Shown piece after piece: positions 1-6,279 of a stretch of DNA of 11,230 nt. Position 1 is the stretch's first letter, and the number at the start of each line of letters is the position of its first letter. A program made the translations under genes and the position numbers. The stretch covers positions 1-11,230 of the forward strand of contig JAEYYJ010000185.1 in NCBI GenBank assembly GCA_023430845.1, given 5' to 3'. This stretch comes from Pseudomonadota bacterium. GTDB lineage: Bacteria > Pseudomonadota > Alphaproteobacteria > Rhizobiales > Hyphomicrobiaceae. The notes below the pieces were generated by a model. That model saw only the letters and a program-made list of their open reading frames with translations. It searched no databases and had not been told where the DNA came from.

Positions 1-887
1 ACGACACCGCGCCGGAAGAGCAGCACCGTTATGACGAAGATGACACCCTGAATGACGAGTACCCACTCGCCGAAGCCGGCGAGATAGTTCTGCATCGTAA
101 TGATGATGGCCGCACCCACGATGGGCCCGAACACCGTCCCCATGCCGCCAACGAGCGTCATCAGCACGGCCTCACCCGACATCTGCCATGCAACGTCCGT
201 GAGCGAGGCGAGCTGGAACACGATGGCTTTCGTCGAGCCGGCAAGGCCGGTCAGCGTGGCGGAGAGAACGAACGCGAGCAGCTTGTACTGGTCGACATGA
301 TAGCCGAGCGAAATGGCGCGCGCTTCATTCTCGCGAATGGCCTTGAGCACCTGCCCGAACGGCGAATGGATCGTGCGGTAGATGATCAGGAAGCCGGCCG
401 CGAAGATCGCGAGCACGACGTAGTAGAAATTCAGGTCGCTCGAGATATCGATGAAGCCGAGCAGCGGCCTGCGCGGCACGGCCTGAATGCCATCCTCGCC
501 GCCGGTGAAGGGGGCCTGGAGGCAGAAGAAGAAGACCATCTGCGCCAGCGCCAGCGTGACCATGGCGAAATAGATGCCCTGGCGGCGGATGGCGAGCGCG
601 CCGGCGACGAGGCCGAGAAGCGCTGCGACGGCCGTTCCCGCGATGATGCCGACCTCCGTCGGCCAGCCCCATGCCTTGACCGTGTAGGCCGAGATATAGG
701 CAGAGAAGCCGAAGAACATGGCGTGCCCGAAGGACAGCAACCCGACGTAGCCGATGAGCAGGTTGAAGGCGAGCGCGAAGAGCGCGAAGCACAGCACCTT
801 CATCAGGAAGACGGGATAGATCGCCATCGGCGCCAAGATCAGCAGGAGGATCAGCGCCGCGAAGATTGGCATGTCGTAGTTTTTCAT
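1..887 (-). CDS. livM: LivM-type branched-chain amino acid ABC permease (C-terminus cut by window edge)
   Basis: Second inner-membrane permease of a HAAT-family (Liv-type) ABC importer; it would pair with the LivH-type protein encoded just upstream to form the channel. The reading frame starts at the ATG at 887 (MKNYDMPIFA) and stays open for 295 residues to the window edge, where it reads LFRRGV. That is close to the usual C-terminus of the family, so probably only a few tens of residues are missing. Visible family marks are the hydrophobic N-terminus with GYVGLLSFGHAMFFG (about residues 46-60), the TGGEDGI loop (128-134), the cytoplasmic coupling loop GQVLKAIRENEARAISLGY (178-196) and GGMGTVFGP (247-255). 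Several membrane helices are evident. It begins 10 bases after the livH stop, with no strong Shine-Dalgarno, so translational coupling is likely. The exact substrate cannot be read from the sequence. Confidence 0.93.
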   Translation of the reverse strand, partial: MKNYDMPIFAALILLLILAPMAIYPVFLMKVLCFALFALAFNLLIGYVGLLSFGHAMFFGFSAYISAYTVKAWGWPTEVGIIAGTAVAALLGLVAGALAIRRQGIYFAMVTLALAQMVFFFCLQAPFTGGEDGIQAVPRRPLLGFIDISSDLNFYYVVLAIFAAGFLIIYRTIHSPFGQVLKAIRENEARAISLGYHVDQYKLLAFVLSATLTGLAGSTKAIVFQLASLTDVAWQMSGEAVLMTLVGGMGTVFGPIVGAAIIITMQNYLAGFGEWVLVIQGVIFVITVLLFRRGV

Positions 888-897
888 GTGCGCAATC

Positions 898-1791
898 TCA
901 GCGTGGCGTACCGAAAAGGCCTGCCGGCCTGATCAACAGCACAATGGCCATGATGATGAAGATCACGGTGTTGGAAGCTTCCGGATAGAAGACCTTCGTG
1001 AGGCCCTCGATCACACCGAGGCCGAAACCCGTGAGTATGGACCCCATGATCGAACCCATGCCGCCGATCACCACCACGGCAAAGACGACGATGATGAGGT
1101 TCGAGCCCATGATCGGGTTCACCGAGTAGATCGGCGCAGCGAGAACGCCGGCGAGTGCAGCGAGCCCGACGCCGAAACCATAGGTGAGTGTCATCATGCG
1201 CGGCACGTTGATGCCAAAGGCGCGAACGAGCGTCGGGTTCTCGGTCGCCGCGCGCAGATAGCTGCCGAGTTTCGTCTTCTCGATCATGAACCATGTTGCG
1301 AGGCACACGACGACGGAGATGAGGATGACCCAGGCCCGGTACCAGGGCAGGAACATGAAACCGAGATGGATGCCGCCGGGCAGCGGGTTGTTGTAGGGCA
1401 GGCCGGACGAGCCGTACTGCTTGCGGAAGAGGCCTTCGAGGATGAGCGCCAGTCCGAACGTCAGCAGCAGGCCGTAGAGATGATCGAGGTGATATAGTCG
1501 GGAGAGCATCAGGCGCTCGAGCAGGATGCCGAATGCGCCGATGATGATCGGAACGAGAATAAGGGCGCCCCAGTAAGGGATGCCGAGGTAGTGCAACAGC
1601 ATCCACGCGCCGAATGCGCCCATCATGTACTGGGCGCCGTGCGTGAAATTGATGACGTTGAGCATACCGAAGATGACGGCAAGCCCGAGGCTCAGCAATG
1701 CGTAGAAGGCCCCGTTGATGAGACCGATCAGAAGCTGGCCGAACAGCGCCTGGGACGACACTCCGAGGAACTGGAAAATAAAGTCGAACAT
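898..1791 (-). CDS. livH: LivH-type branched-chain amino acid ABC permease
   Basis: First inner-membrane permease of the Liv-type importer, 297 residues, a normal length for the family. It is strongly hydrophobic, with about eight membrane segments (for example around residues 17-42, 75-92, 105-121, 152-170, 203-222, 231-250 and 275-289). Recognisable motifs are GLINGAFYALLSLGLAVIFG (23-42), NVINFTHGAQYMMGAF (45-60), the coupling loop LGSYLRAATENPTLVRAFGI (175-194) and GGMGSIMG (243-250). The ATG at 1791 is preceded by a purine-rich GAAGGG three bases upstream, which supports this start. It follows the substrate-binding protein gene across a 61-base gap holding a strong hairpin, and precedes livM by 10 bases. 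The family transports branched-chain amino acids, but homologues also take up urea, short amides, aromatics and other amino acids, so the substrate is open. Confidence 0.95.
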   Translation of the reverse strand: MFDFIFQFLGVSSQALFGQLLIGLINGAFYALLSLGLAVIFGMLNVINFTHGAQYMMGAFGAWMLLHYLGIPYWGALILVPIIIGAFGILLERLMLSRLYHLDHLYGLLLTFGLALILEGLFRKQYGSSGLPYNNPLPGGIHLGFMFLPWYRAWVILISVVVCLATWFMIEKTKLGSYLRAATENPTLVRAFGINVPRMMTLTYGFGVGLAALAGVLAAPIYSVNPIMGSNLIIVVFAVVVIGGMGSIMGSILTGFGLGVIEGLTKVFYPEASNTVIFIIMAIVLLIRPAGLFGTPR

Positions 1792-1815
1792 GCGCCCTTC
1801 CCGCCCCGAGACAAA

Positions 1816-1841
1816 CGAGGCGGCACCCGCGTGCCGCCTCG
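1816..1841 (-). terminator. Perfect 11-bp hairpin between substrate-binding protein gene and livH
   Basis: Arms 1816-1826 and 1831-1841 are exact reverse complements (CGAGGCGGCAC) around a four-base loop. On the minus strand the stem is followed by TTTGTCTC, a weak U-tract. It lies 11 bases past the stop of the substrate-binding protein gene and 24 bases before livH. Such hairpins in ABC importer operons commonly cause partial termination or protect the upstream mRNA 3' end, which gives more binding protein than permease. A partial terminator or mRNA-stabilising element is the likely role. A complete terminator would separate livHM from its ATPases and is less plausible. Confidence 0.7.
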
Positions 1842-1852
1842 CCCGATAGCCT

Positions 1853-3064
1853 TTACTTCTTCACGAGCGGGCAATCACCCTGATCGATCGGGCGGAAGGC
1901 CTGATCGGCGGGGATCGTCGCGCGGAGGGTGTAGTAGTCCCATGGGCCCTTGCTCTCCTTCGGCGACTTGACCTCGAAGAGATACATGGGATGGATCTTG
2001 CGGCCGTCAGCGCGGATCTCGCCCTTGCCGAAGAGCGCGTCGTCCGTCGGCATCGACTTCATCTTCGCAACGACGGCGGCGCCATCGGCATCGGACTTCA
2101 GCTCATGCACGGCCTTGAGATAGTGAAAGACGGCGGAGTACACGCCGGCCTGCACCATCGTCGGCTTGTTGCCCTTGTTGGCCTTCTCGAACTCGGCCGC
2201 GAAAGCGCGGTTGGCATCCGTCTGATCCCAGTACCAGGCTTCCGTGAGGATCAGGCCCTGAGCCGTCTGCAGGCTGAGCGCGTGCACGTCGGTGATGAAG
2301 ACGAGAAGACCAGCGAGCTTTTGTCCGGCCTGGACGATGCCGAATTCGGCGGCCTGCTTGATGGAGTTGGTCGTATCGCCGCCCGCATTGGCGAGGCCGA
2401 TGATCTTCGCCTTGGACTGCTGTGCCTGCAGCAGGAACGAGGAGAAGTCCTGGCCCGGGAACGGATGGCGGACCTTACCCACGACCTTGCCGCCGCTCTT
2501 CTCGACCACTGCTGCCGTATCGCGCTCGAGTGCATGACCGAACGCATAGTCGGCCGTCAGGAAGAACCACGTGTCGCCGCCGGTCTTGACGATCGCGTTG
2601 CCGGTACCGTTGGCGAGGGCCCACGTATCATACGTCCAATGGACTGTGTTCGGCGAGCAGGCCTTGCCTGTCAGATCCGACGACGCAGCGCCGGAATTGA
2701 GCATGACCTTGTTCTTTTCTTTGGTGATGTTGTGCACGGCAAGCGCGACCGACGATGTCGGAACGTCGACCACCGCATCGACCTTGTCGACGTCGAACCA
2801 CTGGCGGACCGTGGTCGAGCCCACGTCCGGCTTGTTCTGGTGATCGGCGAAGACGATCTCGATCTTTTCGCACTTCGCGGTCTTGCAGTAGTCCTCGACT
2901 GCCTTGCGCGCCGCCCACACCGAGCCTTGACCCGAGAGATCCGCATAGAGGCCGGACTGGTCGTTCATGACGCCGATCTTGATGACGCCGTCACTCATCT
3001 GCGCCATTGCGGCCGGCGCGGCGAACGCCGTCACTGCCGAGACTGCCAAAGCCTTCCAACGCAT
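1853..3064 (-). CDS. Periplasmic amino-acid/amide-type ABC substrate-binding protein (Peripla_BP_6)
   Basis: Exported ligand-binding component of the Liv-type importer, 403 residues from the chosen ATG at 3064. An in-frame ATG at 3076 exists, but a clean GGAGAG lies between the two, directly before the second, so 3064 is preferred. The N-terminus is a typical Sec signal peptide: MRWK, a hydrophobic stretch to about residue 18, and a likely cut after AMA at 19-21. The mature protein opens with VIKIGVMNDQSGLYADLSGQ (27-46), the classic start of this fold. A ligand-contact stretch SGAASSD at 124-130 corresponds to the serine/alanine-rich loop that holds the ligand carboxylate and amine in LivJ. 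C60 and C65 (CKTAKC) may form a disulfide. The gene sits inside the operon, between the ATPase genes and the permease genes. The protein resembles the broad, poorly characterised alphaproteobacterial group of these binding proteins, so leucine specificity should not be assumed. Confidence 0.93.
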   Translation of the reverse strand: MRWKALAVSAVTAFAAPAAMAQMSDGVIKIGVMNDQSGLYADLSGQGSVWAARKAVEDYCKTAKCEKIEIVFADHQNKPDVGSTTVRQWFDVDKVDAVVDVPTSSVALAVHNITKEKNKVMLNSGAASSDLTGKACSPNTVHWTYDTWALANGTGNAIVKTGGDTWFFLTADYAFGHALERDTAAVVEKSGGKVVGKVRHPFPGQDFSSFLLQAQQSKAKIIGLANAGGDTTNSIKQAAEFGIVQAGQKLAGLLVFITDVHALSLQTAQGLILTEAWYWDQTDANRAFAAEFEKANKGNKPTMVQAGVYSAVFHYLKAVHELKSDADGAAVVAKMKSMPTDDALFGKGEIRADGRKIHPMYLFEVKSPKESKGPWDYYTLRATIPADQAFRPIDQGDCPLVKK

Positions 3065-3068
3065 GTTT

Positions 3069-3074
3069 CTCTCC
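3069..3074 (-). promoter_or_regulatory. Shine-Dalgarno GGAGAG fixing the start of the substrate-binding protein
   Basis: GGAGAG on the minus strand ends four bases before the ATG at 3064 (its GGAG core is six bases away). It lies inside the longer reading frame that would start at 3076, which is why the shorter start is preferred. The start at 3064 also begins directly with the basic n-region of the signal peptide. Confidence 0.7.
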
Positions 3075-3088
3075 ATTCTTTCGTTTAT

Positions 3089-3799
3089 TCACACACCAAG
3101 ATGCGCTTCAAGACGCTCGCGATTGGCCGCGAGATCCTTGTTCTCGAATTCGTCGACGACCGTGCCGTGCTCGACCACATAGTGGCGATCCGCGACTGTT
3201 GCCGCGAAATGAAGGTTCTGCTCCACGAGGAGCACGGTGAGACCGCGCTGCTTCAGATCGCGAATGACGGCGCCGATCTGCTGAACGATGACTGGAGCCA
3301 GTCCCTCGGTTGGCTCATCCAGAAGCAGAAGCTCCGCGCCTGTGCGCAGGATCCGTGCGATGGCGAGCATCTGCTGCTCGCCGCCTGAGAGCTTTGTGCC
3401 CTGGCTGCGCGCGCGCTCCTTGAGCTGCGGAAAAAGTTTGTGCACCTCATCGAGCGACATACCGCCAGATTTGACGGCCGGCGGCAGCAGGAGATTTTCC
3501 GTGACATTGAGGCTGGAGAAGATGCCCCGCTCTTCGGGGCAATAGCCGATGCCGAGGCGCGCAATGGCATTCGACGGAAGGCCGATCGTCTCGGTCCCTC
3601 CGTAGCGAACCGATCCCGTCCGCTTCTGCACGATGCCCATCACGGCGCGCATCGTCGTGGTCTTGCCGACGCCGTTGCGGCCGAGGAGTGTCACCACCTC
3701 ACCCTTGCGGACGGAGAATGTCATGCCGTGAAGCACGTGGCTCTCGCCGTACCAGGCATTGAGGTCCCGGGCGTCGAGCAGCGGACCGGTCTCAGCCAT
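3089..3799 (-). CDS. livF: LivF-type ABC transporter ATP-binding protein
   Basis: One of the two cytoplasmic ATPases powering the Liv-type importer, 236 residues, a standard length. Walker A is GRNGVGKTT (40-48), the ABC signature is LSGGEQQ (137-143), Walker B is LLLLDEPTEGLAP (157-169), and the switch segment is LLVEQN (190-195). The C-terminal hydrolysis-loop position carries Q as in other LivF proteins (VEQN rather than VEHN). The ATG at 3799 is chosen because GAGG lies five bases upstream; an in-frame GTG at 3805 lies within that ribosome-binding site. Its first codons overlap the last eight bases of livG, so translation of the two ATPases is probably coupled. The stop is 24 bases before the substrate-binding protein start. 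Confidence 0.95.
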   Translation of the reverse strand: MAETGPLLDARDLNAWYGESHVLHGMTFSVRKGEVVTLLGRNGVGKTTTMRAVMGIVQKRTGSVRYGGTETIGLPSNAIARLGIGYCPEERGIFSSLNVTENLLLPPAVKSGGMSLDEVHKLFPQLKERARSQGTKLSGGEQQMLAIARILRTGAELLLLDEPTEGLAPVIVQQIGAVIRDLKQRGLTVLLVEQNLHFAATVADRHYVVEHGTVVDEFENKDLAANRERLEAHLGV

Positions 3800-4577
3800 G
3801 GGCACCTCGAAGTGCCGGCGAATCTGCGTCGGTCGTTCCCATGTAAGCCTCGATCACCTGAGGGTTCTGCGACACGGTTGCGTAGGGTCCTTCGGCGATG
3901 ACGCGGCCGCGCGCGAGAACGGTGATCGTGTCGGAGAGATCCGCGACCACCGAGAGATTATGCTCGACCATGAGGACAGTACGCGACTTCGCGACCTTGC
4001 GGATCAGCTGCGAGATGCGCCCGATATCCTCGCGCCCCATGCCGGCCATCGGCTCGTCCAGCAACATGACCTCCGGCCCGAGCGCCAGGGTCGTCGCGAT
4101 TTCCAGCACGCGCTTGCGCCCATAGGGGAGCTCAGCCGCAACCAAAGACTCGGAGCCCGCGAGGCCGACGTCCTGCAGAATTTCCATGGCGCGATCGTTG
4201 AGCTGATCGAGCGTCGTCTCTGAGCGCCAGAAATGGAATGATGTGCCGAGCTGGCGCTGCAACGCAATGCGCACGTTCTCGAGGAGCGTCAGGTGCGGAA
4301 AGGTGGCCGATATCTGGAACGATCGAACGAGGCCCAGCCGCGCCACGCTGGCAGGGGCCAGACGAGTGATATCCTGACCGTTCAGGAAAATACGGCCCGA
4401 GGTCGGCTGCAGGAACTTGGTGATGAGATTGAAGCAGGTGGTCTTGCCGGCCCCATTCGGACCGATCAGGGCATGGATGCTCCCTCGCCGGACCTTGAGG
4501 TTAACGTTGTCTACAGCGCGAAAGCCCTTGAAATCTTTGATCAGGCTTTGCGTCTCGATTGCGGTGGCTTGATCCAT
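3792..4577 (-). CDS. livG: LivG-type ABC transporter ATP-binding protein
   Basis: First gene of the importer operon and partner ATPase of LivF; 261 residues from the ATG at 4577, normal for LivG. Walker A is GPNGAGKTT (39-47), the Q-loop glutamine is in RSFQIS (Q88), Walker B is VMLLDEPMAGM (170-180) and the H-loop is MVEHNLSVV (203-211). The helical insertion near residues 112-126 and the C-terminal IAEGPYATVSQNPQVIEAYMG are typical of LivG. The signature motif reads LPYGRKRVLEIA (150-161), a LivG-style variant of LSGGQ with R in place of the usual Q after G. The frame stays open upstream to 4691, but those 38 extra residues do not look like LivG, so the shorter start is used. No convincing Shine-Dalgarno precedes it; a GTG immediately precedes the ATG. 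Confidence 0.93.
   Translation of the reverse strand: MDQATAIETQSLIKDFKGFRAVDNVNLKVRRGSIHALIGPNGAGKTTCFNLITKFLQPTSGRIFLNGQDITRLAPASVARLGLVRSFQISATFPHLTLLENVRIALQRQLGTSFHFWRSETTLDQLNDRAMEILQDVGLAGSESLVAAELPYGRKRVLEIATTLALGPEVMLLDEPMAGMGREDIGRISQLIRKVAKSRTVLMVEHNLSVVADLSDTITVLARGRVIAEGPYATVSQNPQVIEAYMGTTDADSPALRGAHG
3805..3808 (-). promoter_or_regulatory. Shine-Dalgarno GAGG deciding the livF start
   Basis: GAGG on the minus strand lies five bases upstream of the ATG at 3799 and inside the end of livG. It overlaps the alternative GTG codon at 3803-3805, which argues against that GTG being the start. Confidence 0.6.
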
Positions 4578-4712
4578 CACGGGGCGTTGCCGACATACGA
4601 GATTGCAGAACGGCGATATGTCGGACGCTGCGGCACGAGGATTGATGCGAGCACTAGGCGACCTCCAAGTGTGGGCGTGAACGGCACCCACAAAAATTCA
4701 TAGCGCTCTGCT

Positions 4713-4741
4713 TCTACAGCAGGCCTCTCGTGCGGCGTCAA
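4713..4741 (-). promoter_or_regulatory. Candidate sigma-70-type promoter for the liv operon
   Basis: On the minus strand, TTGACG (4736-4741) and TGTAGA (4713-4718) are separated by 17 bases. The -35 matches the consensus at five of six positions, while the -10 is poor. The site lies in the 211-base gap between the oxidoreductase stop and livG and would give a leader of about 130 bases. Spacing and position are right, but this is a pattern match only. Confidence 0.3.
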
Positions 4742-4788
4742 GCGTGAAGGCGCTCTCGGTGCATCGGCAAGGGTCGTAGGGCCGCTTG

Positions 4789-6162
4789 TCAAAGCTGGCC
4801 GTCGTCGCCCCACTTATCGAGCAACGCGCTGTAATCCGCATCCTCGTAGCGCGTGAGGGTAAAGGCCGGCGCATAGTCGGGCAGTGCAGTTTGTGTGACG
4901 TGTCGTGCGATAAGCTCGCCGCCGGCGCACGCGGCCATCACGCCGAAGCCCGAAAAGGCACCCGTTACATAAGCGCCATCCACCGGCAGAGGCCCGATAA
5001 GCGGCCGGTTCTCGCGTGTCCTGATGTAGTAGCCGCCATCTACGAAGGGCCGGGCGGCCCTCTCGAAGTAGGCCTTTAGTCCCGGCACCATGGTGGCCAT
5101 GCCGCGCAGTGCGATCTCGGTGTAGTGCGGCGGCTCGGGTAAGGGGAAAACCGGGTCTCCGGAGGCATGATCGTAGTTGAAGAGTACGACGAAAGACGAA
5201 TGCGTGCCTCTGCCCTCCGGCCGCCCGTGTACGCCCCAGGGAAATGTTCCCGTCAGCCAGCGCGTTTCGTCGTCATCGGCGAGCGCGGCACGCTCATCAT
5301 CACTCCATGGCAGACGCTGCTCATCGAGCCAGATCAACATGGGGGCCAGCCGCATGGCGCCGAGCGGGTCGGGAAAGCTGACCTTGAAGTGACGTTCGGC
5401 GCTGATCGGGAGATCGACACCTATCAAGCGAGCTGCCTCCTTCAGCATGGGGCCCGCTGCGAGCACGAGGTGGCTTGCCTCCACGAAAAGTCGCTCGCCC
5501 TGTTGTTCGACTTGAACGGAGCGAACGCGTCCGCCGGCCGTATCGACGCCGACAAGCCGACCGCGCAGCAGTTTCACGCCGCGCTCACGGATCGCTTCGA
5601 GCATGACCATGCCGAGCTGCTGGGCACTCAGCCAGCCGGCGCGCCGCGCGTGCACGACCGCGGCTGTCTCGGGCGCAAGGAAGGGGAACTCCCGCCGGAT
5701 AAGGCTGTTGTCGGTGATGACATCGGCGCCCGTCAGCGGAAACGCGAATCCGTGCTCGGGGGAGGGCATATAGGCGCTCGATGCTTTCTCATGTAGCCGC
5801 ACTGGACCGCCGCCACGAGCCTCGGCAAGAGCTGCTGCCGATTGGAGGAAAGGTATCTTGCCCTTGTCGGCTGTTGCAAAGAGGTAGCCGCGACGGTTCA
5901 TGTTGATGCGGTTGTCCGTCGCGCGCGCGATGTCCTCCATCAGATCGATGCTGCGGTTCATGAATGTGGTCATCGCCCGGTCGGGGCCGGGCCACCAATT
6001 GCGGTAGGCTTCCGTCGATTTGTCCGAAGTCAGCGAGAGGGGATTACCTTGCTCGACGAGGACCACATTCTGCTGGCCGTGCTCCATGACCAGGTAGTAG
6101 GCCGCGGATATGCCCGCCAAACCGGCACCGCATATGACGATCTTTTGTGATGAATTGCCCAT
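4789..6162 (-). CDS. FAD-dependent oxidoreductase, DAO family (amine/amino-acid oxidase-like)
   Basis: Flavoenzyme of the D-amino-acid oxidase/sarcosine oxidase superfamily (DAO fold), 457 residues from the ATG at 6162. The N-terminus is a Rossmann dinucleotide-binding fold: KIVICGAGLAGISAAYYL (7-24) with GxGxxG at 12-17 and a ribose-binding acid at the end of strand 2 (VVLVEQ, E37). The C-terminus has the family's second FAD-contacting block, NRPLIGPLPVDGAYVTGAF (385-403) followed by SGFGVMAACAGGELIAR (404-420). Family members oxidise C-N bonds of amino acids or N-alkyl amines with O2 or another acceptor; the substrate here is not evident. A TTG four codons upstream (6174) is a less likely start. 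The gene lies 115 bases downstream of the Pls-like synthetase on the same strand. It could be co-transcribed, though a hairpin sits at the synthetase stop and a TATAGT hexamer at 6235-6240 could be a separate -10 box without a good -35. A role in oxidising lysine, beta-lysine or an oligomer breakdown product is speculation from context. Confidence 0.85.
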   Translation of the reverse strand: MGNSSQKIVICGAGLAGISAAYYLVMEHGQQNVVLVEQGNPLSLTSDKSTEAYRNWWPGPDRAMTTFMNRSIDLMEDIARATDNRINMNRRGYLFATADKGKIPFLQSAAALAEARGGGPVRLHEKASSAYMPSPEHGFAFPLTGADVITDNSLIRREFPFLAPETAAVVHARRAGWLSAQQLGMVMLEAIRERGVKLLRGRLVGVDTAGGRVRSVQVEQQGERLFVEASHLVLAAGPMLKEAARLIGVDLPISAERHFKVSFPDPLGAMRLAPMLIWLDEQRLPWSDDERAALADDDETRWLTGTFPWGVHGRPEGRGTHSSFVVLFNYDHASGDPVFPLPEPPHYTEIALRGMATMVPGLKAYFERAARPFVDGGYYIRTRENRPLIGPLPVDGAYVTGAFSGFGVMAACAGGELIARHVTQTALPDYAPAFTLTRYEDADYSALLDKWGDDGQL

Positions 6163-6257
6163 TGTGGACCACAAGCTCGGCGCACGTTTCCGCGCCGCGA
6201 GCCCATTCAGAAGCGCGCGGCAGACGGATGGCCGACTATAGGGGTGCGGCCCCGGGA

Positions 6258-6279
6258 GAGGAAGGCTTCAGCCTTCCTC
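6258..6279 (-). terminator. 9-bp hairpin overlapping the stop codon of the Pls-like synthetase
   Basis: Arms 6258-6266 and 6271-6279 are exact reverse complements (GAGGAAGGC / GCCTTCCTC) around a four-base loop. On the minus strand the stem starts at the second base of the TGA stop. What follows is GC-rich (TCCCGGGGCC) with no U-tract, so this is not a classical intrinsic terminator. It may pause polymerase or stabilise the mRNA end, or separate expression of the synthetase from the oxidoreductase. Confidence 0.4.

Noticed and set aside
297..1497. Plus-strand open frames at 297-932 and 886-1497 opposite livM and livH
   Set aside because: The translations are rich in Arg, Glu, Asp and His with no domain pattern, as typical of the complement of hydrophobic permease genes.
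1991..3388. Long plus-strand open frame (465 codons) opposite the binding protein and livF
   Set aside because: It is antisense to two genes with clear family motifs, its translation resembles no family, and long antisense frames are expected in GC-rich coding DNA.
4578..4691. 38-codon N-terminal extension of livG to 4691
   Set aside because: The extra residues do not resemble LivG, and the ATG at 4577 gives a protein of normal length starting just before the conserved first strand.
4670..4692. TGTGGG/CCCACA hairpin in the gap before livG, considered as a terminator for the oxidoreductase gene
   Set aside because: The stem is short with an 11-base loop, and on the minus strand the T-run precedes rather than follows it, so it cannot act as an intrinsic terminator in that direction.
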